Source: Zoopage sp. CT-All
Lineage: Eukaryota; Zoopagomycota; Zoopagomycetes; Zoopagales; Zoopagaceae
Length of the DNA: 44,839 nucleotides
Direction: 5' to 3'
Assembly (NCBI GenBank): GCA_004114245.1
Contig: QZWS01000017.1
Span: 1 to 44,839, forward strand
Shown here: in pieces, positions 8,618 through 19,234 of the stretch
Numbering within the stretch: the stretch's first letter is position 1
Layout of the letters: every line of letters begins with the position of its first letter
Made by a program: the position numbers and the translations under genes
Notes under the pieces: model-generated
Databases searched by the model: none
What the model was told of the DNA's origin: nothing
What the model saw: only the letters and a program-made list of their open reading frames with translations

Positions 8618-10615
8618 CTACGCAATGTTGTGCACATCCTTGTCCGCCGCCGTGACCACGCCAGGAGTGTAGCCTTCCTCCCCAACCGCAAGAACTTGAT
8701 AGTACTCGTGCTTGTTCAGCATTTTCAGGGACATGCGCACAAATGGTAACACCCGTTTATACTTGCCCAGCCCGTCCTTCTTCAACGGGATGTGAAGACT
8801 CGGGTCAATAATCAGCAGGTACTGTTGACGGTCACCGCCAGCAGTCAATGTCTGCTCTACACCAATGATGGAGCGTGAGTGGCGGCCATGCTGGATATAT
8901 AATGGAGGACGGTTGAGCACTTGAACCGATGACCAGGGCGTCGCTCTACGCGCATTGTCGGGATCGTGCTCAGCGGCTTTGGTGAAATATGTAAACGCAA
9001 ATCGCCAGAGGTCCGAGTGGCGAGAGATTTTCGTTTTATCGCTATAAGTCTTTCCAAACACACGAATCGTGGACTTTATTCCCAGCAATGCGAGAATGGA
9101 GTAGATATCCGAAGGGCCGAGGAGGTCGGAGTAATGACGGTCAACACTCGGATCAAAGCCTTCTTTCCAGGCCTGTTCGCGTTTTCCATTGATCCAATTG
9201 GGGTTGGGGTTGCGATTGGGGATTGATTTCAGCGCTGCCAATACAGCGTCATGCGCAGAACGCCTAGGTCGACCCAAAATTTCCAACGCATAGACCGCGC
9301 TGAGCATCATCTGAAAATTGCGATAACCACAGTCCCATGATGCAGTTCGATATATGAGAGGGGTATGCTCCGACACCAGGAAGGCCGTGGATTTCTTCGC
9401 TTCGAGTTCATCGCGAATTCGCTTGATGGCACCGTAAGCGGCATGGTCGATGTTGAAAATTTTCATTGGATCGTCCAGCTGCTGCAGTTCCGATTTGCGA
9501 TTCATGAATTGCTTTAGCACATCCGGGAAATTCTTACGACGCTCGGCACGGACCTGCGAGGCACGCTCTATAGCTGCCGCGTACAGCCTCTCGCCCTCTT
9601 TCTCGCTGTTCTCACTGTTCTCGTTGTTCTCCTTCAATTTATTTCTTAATTCCGATGCCTCTTGTATTTCGTGTTGATCCAGATCGTGAATAGGAATTAG
9701 CTTGCCGCAGAAGGCGCATTCAGCAACTTCGCTAGGGGGACTCTTTTGTTGGGAGGTGACAGCATGAGCGTGTGTCCTTTCGTGCGCATCCAACTCATCA
9801 GAAGGGACTGGCTTCTTGCAAATTTCGCATTCGACCATGATAACGTCGGGGACAGACGAGGAACCAACGAATTGATTTTTGGTGGGACCAGACACCACCT
9901 GCTCACGATAGGGTGGGTGCGATAGCTTTGTACGTGGTGGTAGTGGCGGTAGTGGCAGCGAGCGTAGTGGTGGCAGCGAGTGTGATAGTGGCGTTGGAGG
10001 ATATATCTGCTTATTGGCGGGGTAGGCAGATGGCTGGGACGCCGCCGGGGAGATACTGGGTGGTTTGAATTGAGGCGAAGGGTGAGGAGGATACGACGGC
10101 TGAGCATTTTGTGGTTGAGGATACTGCGGCTGAGCATTTTGTGGTTGAGGATATTGTGGCGGAACATACTGCTGCTGAGCATATCGCTGCTGAGCATATT
10201 GCTGCTGAGGATACGGCTGCTGAGGATATTGCGGCTGAGCATTTTGCTTAGGGAGGAGGTAGGATGATGGGCTCGACTGCCACGGATTCAGAGCTGTGGC
10301 CGACGTCTCTCCTTTCTGATAAACTGCGGCCGATTGTTGGTGCTGCTGCTGCAATTGTTTCTGTTGCTTTTGTTGCTGAAGATAGGCCTGGTAGCCCATT
10401 GTGGGAGCAGACGAGCTAGGATTGGGAATAGGCGTCGGAGGGAGGCCGCGGACCGACGGCTGATTGCCAGGGGCAATGGCAGGGCCTCCCCTGGATGCAG
10501 CCACTGCTCCGAGTGCGCCTGCAAGAACGAGTGCCGCAAGTGTATTTTTGAGCATGAAAGATTTCGGAATGGATGCTGGAGCGGTGTTGGCTGAAAGCAG
10601 CCAGCAACGAGCCAT
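8618..10615 (-). CDS. ZUP1-like C78 family cysteine peptidase with likely signal peptide
   Basis: C78 peptidases cut UFM1 or (ZUP1, fission yeast Mug105) ubiquitin chains. Numbered from the first ATG (665 aa): a Gln/Pro-rich low-complexity part (75-235) with near-identical decapeptides; a C2H2 finger (Cys263, Cys266, His278, His282); a second partial finger (Cys300, Cys303, His315); a charged helix (about 320-365) like the ubiquitin-binding helix of ZUP1; then the peptidase domain. The catalytic residues are Cys429 (SWDCGYRNFQMM), His579 (GRHSRSIIGVE) and Asp604 (LIIDPSLH). Met21 begins a typical signal peptide (LKNTLAALVLAGALGAVAA), so the start may be 10555 and the product secretory. That is odd, since ZUP1 acts in nucleus and cytosol. 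No introns. The family is secure; ubiquitin versus UFM1 specificity is not. Confidence 0.85.
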   Translation of the reverse strand: MARCWLLSANTAPASIPKSFMLKNTLAALVLAGALGAVAASRGGPAIAPGNQPSVRGLPPTPIPNPSSSAPTMGYQAYLQQQKQQKQLQQQHQQSAAVYQKGETSATALNPWQSSPSSYLLPKQNAQPQYPQQPYPQQQYAQQRYAQQQYVPPQYPQPQNAQPQYPQPQNAQPSYPPHPSPQFKPPSISPAASQPSAYPANKQIYPPTPLSHSLPPLRSLPLPPLPPRTKLSHPPYREQVVSGPTKNQFVGSSSVPDVIMVECEICKKPVPSDELDAHERTHAHAVTSQQKSPPSEVAECAFCGKLIPIHDLDQHEIQEASELRNKLKENNENSENSEKEGERLYAAAIERASQVRAERRKNFPDVLKQFMNRKSELQQLDDPMKIFNIDHAAYGAIKRIRDELEAKKSTAFLVSEHTPLIYRTASWDCGYRNFQMMLSAVYALEILGRPRRSAHDAVLAALKSIPNRNPNPNWINGKREQAWKEGFDPSVDRHYSDLLGPSDIYSILALLGIKSTIRVFGKTYSDKTKISRHSDLWRFAFTYFTKAAEHDPDNARRATPWSSVQVLNRPPLYIQHGRHSRSIIGVEQTLTAGGDRQQYLLIIDPSLHIPLKKDGLGKYKRVLPFVRMSLKMLNKHEYYQVLAVGEEGYTPGVVTAADKDVHNIA
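10078..10245. repeat. In-frame tandem repeat coding PQYPQPQNAQ-like units
   Basis: About 30-bp units inside the ZUP1-like gene (GAGGATACTGCGGCTGAGCA and similar on the plus strand), passing into shorter 15-bp CTGAG-rich units. They encode decapeptides and pentapeptides rich in Gln, Pro and Tyr. The array length probably varies between strains. Confidence 0.7.
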
Positions 10616-10676
10616 GCTGCCGTTTGTAACGAGGTGCGATGACTATGTCTGGTTGTATCTCTTTGGCGCATTGGCA

Positions 10677-10730
10677 TAGTCAGACAGGAATAGTCAGACA
10701 GGAATAGTCAGACAGGAATAGTCAGACAGA
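10677..10730. repeat. 14-bp tandem repeat, four copies
   Basis: Unit TAGTCAGACAGGAA occurs three times exactly at 10677, 10691 and 10705, followed by a partial fourth (TAGTCAGACAGA). It lies 62 bp upstream of the ZUP1-like ATG, so in its promoter or 5' UTR, and downstream of gene B's neighbourhood. Confidence 0.85.
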
Positions 10731-10788
10731 TATATAGCAAAAGACCTGCACTCTTTAGCTTGCACTCACAGCCAGCTATCAATTCAAC

Positions 10789-11319
10789 TCAAGCATGCGA
10801 CACAATCTTTTTCTTCACAGCCTCAATGCTATCCCTAAATTGTCGTGCACGTTCTAAATACATATATGGATTGGACCAAAGTGTAGCCTCCATATATGCA
10901 ATATGCTCCTTATCTTTTTTTCTAAGAATGACTGGTTTTAGTGCTGTTAATACAGCGTCCTTTACACGAGCATATTCAGCTTCACTTTGTGTATGCCGAA
11001 GATTCTCTCGCTCTTTGTATTCCTTATTTCGGCAGAGGTAAGTTTCCAGATCGAGTTCATTATAATGCTCTATGGCAAACTGCAATGCTGCATTGTTTAT
11101 CGCTTCCCATTCAGCTTTAGTAAGAAACCCACGTTTCCCTTGTCTCTTCACCTTCTCATCAAACAGCTCGTAGGTCTTTTCATTTTTGAGCAGAGCAAAA
11201 GAACATCTGTCAAGAAGTTTGCGTCTGAATTCTTCAAGGCTGCCACTGGCATTGGCCAAAGTAGAGATGCAGATGGCAGCAAGGACGACAAGCATGATGG
11301 GTAAGTAGTGGAAGTGCAT
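10789..11319 (-). CDS. Small secreted protein, family member B
   Basis: 176 residues. Signal peptide with the core IMLVVLAAICIST and a cleavage-type end near residue 24 (ANA before SGS). The mature part is Lys/Glu-rich and helical, with two cysteines. Paralogue of gene A: shared EL(F/L)DE near residue 52, KDKEHIAYMEATLWSNPY near 140-157 and ERA after it. The signal-peptide codons are far more alike between A, B and C than the mature codons. The ATG at 11319 is supported by the signal peptide and the conserved leader. It is read in the same direction as the ZUP1-like gene. Function unknown. Confidence 0.75.
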   Translation of the reverse strand: MHFHYLPIMLVVLAAICISTLANASGSLEEFRRKLLDRCSFALLKNEKTYELFDEKVKRQGKRGFLTKAEWEAINNAALQFAIEHYNELDLETYLCRNKEYKERENLRHTQSEAEYARVKDAVLTALKPVILRKKDKEHIAYMEATLWSNPYMYLERARQFRDSIEAVKKKIVSHA

Positions 11320-11375
11320 GCTTCCGGTGATTCGTTATTGAAGAGGTAGGGTGTGCAGTGGATGCGCGGTGCGTT
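11320..11375 (-). promoter_or_regulatory. Conserved leader of secreted family, copy B
   Basis: Read on the minus strand this carries GCGCATCCACTGCACACC, then TTCAATAACGAATCACCGG, just before the ATG. It matches the leaders of genes A and C in order and spacing. Confidence 0.6.
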
Positions 11376-12229
11376 ACGCAGTTGCAGGAGGAAAAGCGAA
11401 ACCTCATGGCAGTCACTTGGCATTCAAATATGTTACCGGGTTGTAACGCGGACAGCAAAAATATGGATTCTGAACGATACTATTTCAATGCACAAACATA
11501 GCCAATCAAGATAACCGAAAGTAGACGAGCTCAAAGATGTTACCGGCGGTGCCTTGGACACGACTCCCTGTTCGTAAGTTTGAAGGAACCAAATGGTCGG
11601 CGGACCACGCGGAGGCGTGCTATTTTAATGCCAGTGTCTCCTTGTCCGCGAAACGCGTTGTACACAGAACCCTTCTGGCGACATCCTTGTTGTGACCAAT
11701 TTAGAAGGCCAGTCATCTGACACCGCCAACAAATGTACCAGCTGTTGGAAATCCATGGTTGCAACTTTGGCCAAATATTGTTTTGTAGTTGGACCAGTCT
11801 TGTATTTCCTGGACCTTTTGTTGGAGCAAGGACGTAGTGGCCAGGGATGCGGTGTGTAGACTGTTGAAAAGAATATTTACTTCTCTCGGATACATATGTC
11901 CGAGCTCTCCATCGCAGAAGAGTACATCGCGAAACACCTTTCACATGCTAACAATATAAAAGCACCTTCGGCCCACCCAATGCCCTTCATACATTTGGTT
12001 CAATTCCCTTACATTCCATATATATATTCAACACTCTCAGCAATAGAATGCTCTTCATACAATCATTCTCTCCTGTGCCTGACAGCTCCCTCCAGGCTGC
12101 GTTGTTGGAGGTCATGGCTGCCTGACTGGGAAGCCGGTTCCGGATTTGGTCGATATCTCGCATTGGCTGCCAGTCCTAAAATTGTCAACACAGTACACTG
12201 CAAGCAGCAGCGCACCTGGCCTCCACTTC
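11376..12229. other. Intergenic stretch, no supported gene
   Basis: About 850 bp between gene B and the 3' end of the Furry homologue. The longest frames (minus strand, about 11540-11944, two overlapping) have no recognised motif and no good start context. They could be a decayed gene or element, but I cannot show that. Confidence 0.4.
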
Positions 12230-15200
12230 CTACTCCTCCTGCATTCCGGCTTCCGTGGCAAAAAAATCTTCGAGGTCGTCTAGCCGCGCAACAAGATCCT
12301 CGAGCGGCTCGCTGTCATTGCTACCAGTTTCGTCGTCGCTGATGCCCAGTGGTATCGCGTGCTCGCCGCCAAGCGGCAGCACAAGACTCGCAACATCATC
12401 AATGGCCCCTGCGGCCGTCGACCAGCCCCGGTGATGCCCAAGTGTGAACGCACGCGAGAAGGTCGTCATATCCGACATGCTGTCCCTGTCCCTGTCGTTC
12501 TCGTACGCAGCAAAGTCTTGCAGCGTCGCCAACACGCCACCAGTCTCAGCTGCATCCGCAGCCACCTGGCCAGCTCCAGCACAGGTTAACAGCACGGCAT
12601 GGACATTCTGGCGTGTTTGAATCGTGGCTTGATCAGGATCGCTGCCGACGAACCATCCACTGACGGTTGACGGAGTATAATCGCTGTTTTTGGGCCCGAC
12701 GCAGGGCCGTTGCTCGTCCACTACTGCTCCGTCTGTCACCGCCTTCGCGCCTCCACTCGGCAACATGGTCGCTTCCAGTATCTCCAATGCATCGTCTCCG
12801 AACTCGCCCGCCAGCTGCCCAAGCAATGGCGCCACAATCAACTCGTGGTTGCGCGTCTTATACTCGTCGCAGCCGAGATTCACATGTGGCAGCATTGCGC
12901 GAAGTATGCTGAATACAGCAAGGCGCATCCACGACTCCTGGTTGTTGAGCAAGCTGCTGACAAACACCACAGCATCCCACTCAAACTCGGGAAAGAACAC
13001 ATCCTTGAGTCCAAGCATCATTTGCTTCAAAAAGTCGTCCTTTCCGCGGAATCGCCGCTTGTTGAATGACTCCATAATCTTTCTCAGTCGAACTAGCTCA
13101 TAATGCTCGCAGAATTCCATAAGTTGACCAGCCACTGCGATGATATCGCCACTAAGCTCGGGATCGTCCAGCGCGCTGACAATGCGCGGAAGGTTGCAAA
13201 GTATAAGAAACAAACCGCGGGATTCGGACGGGTCCACGACCGAGCCACCGTCGGTTTGAAGCAAGGAATTTATAAGCTGCAAGCATTGCGGCTCTGTCGA
13301 CGTCGACCGCAAGCCCTTGAGAAGCAGCGGTTGAATGCCGTCGAATTCGGCATTCCATGCCGTGGGAAAGCTCGCGGTTACAATTTCTTGTGTGCGCACA
13401 TCATCCAAATCGATTTTGGACAGAGTGACTTCGAGAAGGTCAACCGCAAGCTGGTACTCGGCCTGATTTCTCGTATACATAAGGGCAATGCAGGCCCATA
13501 TAACCTGGGGGTGGGCCAAAAGGTCTCGCTCGGCCAACGGGATGGTTAGAATTCGCAGCGTCGTAAGAATCTCAACCGCAAAGTCCTGTATCTCCTCGGC
13601 CGAATCGGAAATTGTGTTCGACAGCCTGGCTAGGATTTCAGCCAGCATGGATTGGCTAAATTCTGGCCGAAGCGCACGAAAAACACGGAATGATGCAGAC
13701 GCCAAATCACGGACTGGACACTGTGTTGCATAATGAAGCGCCGCCTCGCCCCAATTTTGTGCTATCTCCGGGTTCACAGAGGAAAACAGCTCAGCAATGC
13801 CGAGTATCAGGTCCTCAAACGCCTCGTCGGCATCTCGATCGTTCACTTTACGACCGGGTTTGCGCGTGTATGTTAGCAGGAGGCTAATCAAAGACCGGCT
13901 TTGGCTGACGACCAATGCATCGTTGCCCAGCTTGGCAACGAAAACCGAGTAAACCAAATTTGTCAGGAGCATTCGTAGTTGGTCCGCAACTGTGGACGCT
14001 GCGGATTCGATCTGGATTACAGCACTGTGCAGGATGGTTGCCAACTGCGGCAGCAGAGCCGGACCGTTCTCCACCGCAAAATCAGCGAGAAATGCTAGTG
14101 CGAGCTGCCCTCGTGAGAAAAGTGTCCGCTTCGCAAAGTGGACAAAATAAGGGTCGACTTCTGCGATATACAGCCCCAAGGGATCTTCCGCACGAAGATC
14201 ACACCGCGAGCGCGCTTCGGGAATCATCTGCTTCGGAGTCATCGCCGATAATGCTGCCTCCAGCATTCCGCTGCAGCCGCTGCTCCGTCCCAGGTACACA
14301 ATTACCTTTTTGGCATGCGTAATGACCCCAGCACTCCGCTTTTCCATCGCGATATCCAGGAGAAAGTCGGTTATTATTTTGCAATTTCCATACGCATTGC
14401 CCTGTATCACTTCGGCCCATAAAAGTTCGAGCTCGCGGAAAAGCTCATCGCCAAATCGTACAGTAAGATAAAACATGTTGCTGAGGATGATTTCCGAGAA
14501 GATATTCAGTCCGCTAGGCCGGCTTTCGTCAACGGCCAGCACAACGTTTCCGAGCCAGGGCCGCAAAATGCCGAGCATATCGCGATTAACGGACGGCGGT
14601 ATGACGTCCATACGATAAATCATCTCCGACAACACCTGGTAGGTTTTCTGTGCCCAAGAACGCGAAAACTTGACCGACAAGTTGACTTGTGCAGCCGAAA
14701 ACACCGAAGGCAGTTCGCTGAGAAGCGCCAGTTCGTCGCCAGCAACTGGCTGTATTGCTCCCCGTTCTTCAACCATCTTCAGGAGCGAGAGCGCTTGCTT
14801 CCGGCTATTGTACGATGAATTTCCAGACTTGAAGAGTGCCAGCACGAGCAGCGCGTTTTCACTGATACGCTGGCCGTAAGGACCTGCCGCAAACTCGACC
14901 AGGCACGAAAAGAAGCTCGCTGTGCTAGCTGCCAAAGGATGGCCAGCATAGCAGTGGAGGATAAATGCATCGATGGCCCCCGTCTGCCAGTTGTGCTCCA
15001 GGATCGCCTGCAATGCCAATCTATCATGGATTAATTGTCACGCTGTTGCCGATATCCTTACTCTGCGATGCTCTGTACCTGCTTGTCAGAGTTCCCAAAC
15101 ACCGAGTCGATCCAAGCCAGTAGTCCAGCAAGTGTGAATGTTCCGTCGTAGTCCGTGGAAGGATCGATAAGAGCAAGCGGCCCCCTCTTGAAATGGTAAG

Positions 15201-18200
15201 AGTTGCATCATGATGATCGCGCGACTCACACAAAGATCCGCCATGGCGCGAAGCGCTGCATGCTCGAGGGTCCATCTACTGGGGTCCGATCCCAACTGCT
15301 CTGTGGCGTTCCTTGTCACGGGCACTCCGCACCAGTTCGCCAGTAAAAGCCAAAGCGAGGCTCGTACGTCCAACGCAAGTGGCGTGTATTCTCCCGAAAG
15401 CGTAACCAAATGCAGTCGACCAGCGAACCCAGCGAACTCTTCGCGCATTCGCTGAAACTCGATGCTAATGCCCGCAACTTCTGCCTCCTCCAAGAATGCT
15501 CTCATTTCTGTCAGCCACGCAGCCATGGCAGAAAAAACATCATGTCGCGGACGAATGCCGTTGATCATAAGCAGGTCCACCGTTTGCCGGAAAATGGACG
15601 TAAGATCACAGCGAAGCGCCTCCAAACTCTTACTACGCTTAAACATACCACTGGCTCCGGGCCTTTTGAACGGCGATTCGATCTGCGTCGTAAGGACGGT
15701 CAGCTCCTCTATAAGGAGGCAGTAGGTATTGTGATTGACGCTCGCCATAGCTAGCACAACGGCCTCTCGCACTGCCATATTGTCGGACGATAATAGCTGC
15801 AGGGTCATGCGAAACAGTTCTGCAGCGCTTGATAGGCTTGATGTGAAACCGCTGCTTGAACGGGTTCGCTTACGGTGCGGAGAAGTCGTCTTTTTGGAGT
15901 CGCTGTATTCGGAGGAATCGGTGATAGTTGCACAAGCGAAGCGCAGATACACGGCCCACTGATCGATGAAATCCATCGACACAACCTGAGCCTTTTTGGG
16001 GGCAGTGCTTTGACTCACGAGTACGCCATTCGCGCCTAGGTCTGCGGCCCATAAGACTAGCGGATGCATTTGAACGAGACGATCGCATACAATTGTCTTG
16101 GAAAGCGCAGCAGTTATCGGGAACCTGTCTTTGACAACAAAAATCAGGTGTGGGAAGAGCTGGCCCCAGAGACGCGAGTTGAGTGGATTCTCGCTCTCGG
16201 CAAGCTGCTTGAGCTTGGCACGACTGCGCCAGAATGGATGGTCCCGGTCCGAGGCAACTACCTCGGTATCAAGAAGCGAAATTGCCGGAAGACCCAGCGT
16301 AACCATTATATCTCGCTTCCACGCGACCAGGTCGTTGCCGGTTCCGTCCAGTAGATTTATTAGGTGAGGGTTCGATGTAGGAAGTTGCTCGGCTCGGCTT
16401 GCTGCATCGAATCGTGCTTCGATGGCCGCAGCGAGCTTGAGCACCATGAGGGCACAGCGACGAATAGCAGGAGAGTGGCCGCAGAGGAGGAACAGCCCGA
16501 TGCCTTCAGTCTCGGCAATGAGATTCCACATTGATGCTGCGTCAAAATCTGCGCTGTCTGGGCTGTCATTCTTTTCTACGAACGGTGGTGCTTGCTGACC
16601 GAGCTGCTCGCACCAAATTTCCAGGAGGTTGACGTACAATTTTAGCAAGCCACTGCGTCTAATGCGTGGTTTGGGTCCGGCCGAGGGCTGTGCGTCGACA
16701 AACGCCGCGTATAAAATTTCCGAGAACCGGTCGTTCAGACGAATCATAAGCTTGCTCATTGCGACGACGACTAGGTGGGCGGACCGGCGCCATCGAGCCA
16801 AGCGCTTTAGCGCCTCGGCTGCCGTGCGTGCAAGGTCTTGGTCCACATGGACAAGGTAGCGCGTCAGCATTTCACAGAGCTTTGGAAGCGTGATTCCAGA
16901 AGGCATGCAGCGAGGGATCATGGAGGCACAGTTGCGCAGAAGCTCAAAGAAAGGCTGTCTATCTCTCGGATAGCTGACGGTGAGCGTGGCGAGATGGGTG
17001 TAGGTTTGGACAGCGGCTTCGCTATTGGTGCCGACAGCATGCTCCTTGGTGGCGGATGCGGCTGTCGTGGAGATGGAGTACATGTTGCGATGACTGAGGT
17101 ATCTATCGTCGAGAAGGACCTGCATTCCATGGACACCGTCGAGAATGGAAAGCAATCTGCCGAGCGACTCGCTGATGCGGTCGACAATGGAAGCAACTAG
17201 CTTCCGAGCAAGCAAAGACTCGGGGAGCTGTTCCGCCGAGTACTCCATAGCATCGGGCGCGATGGCACCGGCGTGACGCAGCAATTCCTGGACGGGTGGA
17301 AACGTCGGCTTGGTCAGGCCCATTTCAAGGTCGCGGAGAGTGAGCATAATGGAGCGCAGGGCGATGGTGGCGCGCTCGGGAGCGAGGGTATCAATGGTGT
17401 TGGAGACAATGATGTTTGTGATCGGTTCGACGCCAAGGAGTGGGAGGATAAGCGCCTTCATGGCGTGATCAGGGTCGCGCAGCGACGTAAGGTGGACTAT
17501 GCGGACAAAATGGTTCAGCTCGACATCTGCCGGGTTGAGCTGACGTCTGCCGGGCGGAAAAAGCGACTTTAGGATGGGCTCGATGCGCTTTTCCGACTGA
17601 GCAGTCGACTCTGAACATCGATAGAGGTAGACCCAGAGGAGACGGGCGGAACAAGCAAGCACGAGGGGACGCATTGCCTTGTCTTTGAGCCTGAGCATGG
17701 CCGAGTCAAGGACGGCGAGCCACTTGTCGTGGAAGAATTCACGGCGCGAGACGGCAAGAAGGGCGGTGAGGAGGGGATAGGCGACGAGCCAGTGCTTTGG
17801 CTTTGTCGACATTTTCAATGCACGAGGAAAGATGGATTCAACGCCTTGGGCCCAATTCGGGTAGTTGACTTCGGCAACGGCGACGCCAGCGATGGGCATG
17901 AGCAGTTCGATGAAGAGCTCGGCATAGGCGTGCTTGACCTTGACCGACTTGACGCGCGAGAAGAACTTGGCGATGGATTGGAAGAATTCCGATGTCTCTT
18001 CGAGGGCGGGCTCTGGGTATATTTTGAGTTTGAGGAAGCGCATGGCGCGAATGATCATTTCTATCCGGCGATTGTCTCGCGAATCGACGGCGTCAGAGAT
18101 GGCGAAGGGCAGTTTCTCGAGCTCTGCGATGAATCTGTCCGAGACGGAGGCGAAGCGGACATTGGACATCCAGCCAATGAGTTCGGCGAAGAGGGTCATG

Positions 18201-19089
18201 ATTGCAGTTCTATTTGGCGATCGGGCGATGAGAATGCTACGGCGGGATAAGCTGCGCAAGGGAAGAGGGGATCGGCAGCATACGGGTCGGCGGTGCGAAG
18301 CTGATTGAACACCATCTCCTCGAGCTTGACGGCCAGGTCGTTGGGCAGCAAATCCGACCGCGTTTGCTTGATGACTTCGATGAGCGCACGGCACAGAATG
18401 AAAATGGAGACGAGCGAGTTTCGTTCTCTGACGATGGCCAGCACCTCCTTTGATATTGGCTCGCCCTTTGCGGCCTGGCGCAGGGTAGCGACGTCAGGCG
18501 GCGGATCCGACTTGCTCCTTCGCCAGATCATCAGCGCATCGACAACAGACTTTGGACGCTGACGAGCGAGCGACCCGAGGTTGTGCAGGACAGCATCGAA
18601 CGTGGCGTCAGCGCCCGCGCGAAGTTGGGTGGCAAGATCCGGGTCCTCGGAGAGCGAGAAATTGAGTGCCCATTGCAGCTTCGTGTCGGCGATGAGTGAG
18701 AAGCGCGTGAAAAGCGTCTCGACAGCATACTCTTCGGGATTACGCGACCGGGGGTTGCTGGGGGCGGCAGCATCGGAGGAGCGTTCAAGCGGCAGACCAG
18801 CGGTAACGGAGGACACGCTCCCTATGGACGAAGCACTGGTGCCTCTGCGACGGCGCTGTGATGCAAATGGGATGTCGGCGCGGCCAGGGGCAGAGACAGT
18901 AGTGGCGTGCTGCGCCTCGTGCCATGGCGATGAGAACAGCCACGACATGCGCTTGGTCAGCGTGCCGTGCGCCGGGGCAATTGGAGACGCGGCATCCGGC
19001 GACATTGTGGGGCTGGACGGCGATACGGGCGCCAGGCTGCGACTCGGGACCCGGCGCGGGGGCGCGGGAGCGGCATTGCGGTCAGTCAT
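12230..19089 (-). CDS. Furry/Tao3/Mor2 cell morphogenesis protein
   Basis: Giant scaffold of the RAM/MOR pathway that supports NDR kinase (Cbk1/Orb6) in polarised growth. Four exons on the minus strand: 19089-18284, 18236-15230, 15186-15062 and 15020-12230, with introns of 47, 43 and 41 nt (donors GTATGC, GTGAGT, GTAAGG; acceptors TAG, AAG, TAG). All junctions keep phase and restore family-like text, e.g. LRTADP joining ILIARSP, then LFAELIGWMSNVRFASVSDR. The product is about 2242 residues, close to fission yeast Mor2 and budding yeast Tao3. The N-terminus is Ser/Pro-rich and disordered (to about 110); the rest is HEAT/ARM-like helical repeat matching the N, middle and C blocks of the MOR2-PAG1 family. 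An acidic tail ends the protein. Identification is secure; exact splice sites are placed by eye. Confidence 0.9.
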
Positions 19090-19131
19090 GATTTAGAGGA
19101 GGCCGCCCCAGCAGCTTGGGAGGGCAGTAGG

Positions 19132-19207
19132 GTATTTGCGCAAAACCCATTCCGATAAGCTATCGGAATGGAGCCGGAATGGGAACGGAATGGTGTTGCG
19201 CAAATAC
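19132..19207. repeat. 76-bp near-palindrome with three CGGAATGG repeats
   Basis: Outer arms GTATTTGCGCAA and TTGCGCAAATAC are exact reverse complements, extended inward by CCCATTCCG against CGGAATGG with few mismatches. Inside the left half is a perfect palindrome ATTCCGATA-AGC-TATCGGAAT (19149-19169). On the right, CGGAATGG recurs three times with an 11-bp period. It lies 42 bp upstream of the Furry start and near the 3' end of UTP18. It could be a small foldback element (MITE-like) or a compound protein-binding site; the GGAATG core resembles TEA/ATTS-domain sites (known of that family, binding here is inference). Confidence 0.8.
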
Positions 19208-19234
19208 ACTAGTAATCTAAGCGCTACATTTCTT

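Noticed and set aside
11540-11944. Minus-strand frames between gene B and the Furry homologue
   Set aside because: Two frames overlap, no motif or paralogue recognised; might be decayed sequence but cannot be supported.
15021-15061. Alternative 71-nt Furry intron (GTACAG donor)
   Set aside because: Also in phase, but the GTAAGG donor with 41 nt fits the intron size here and keeps a better helical-repeat sequence.
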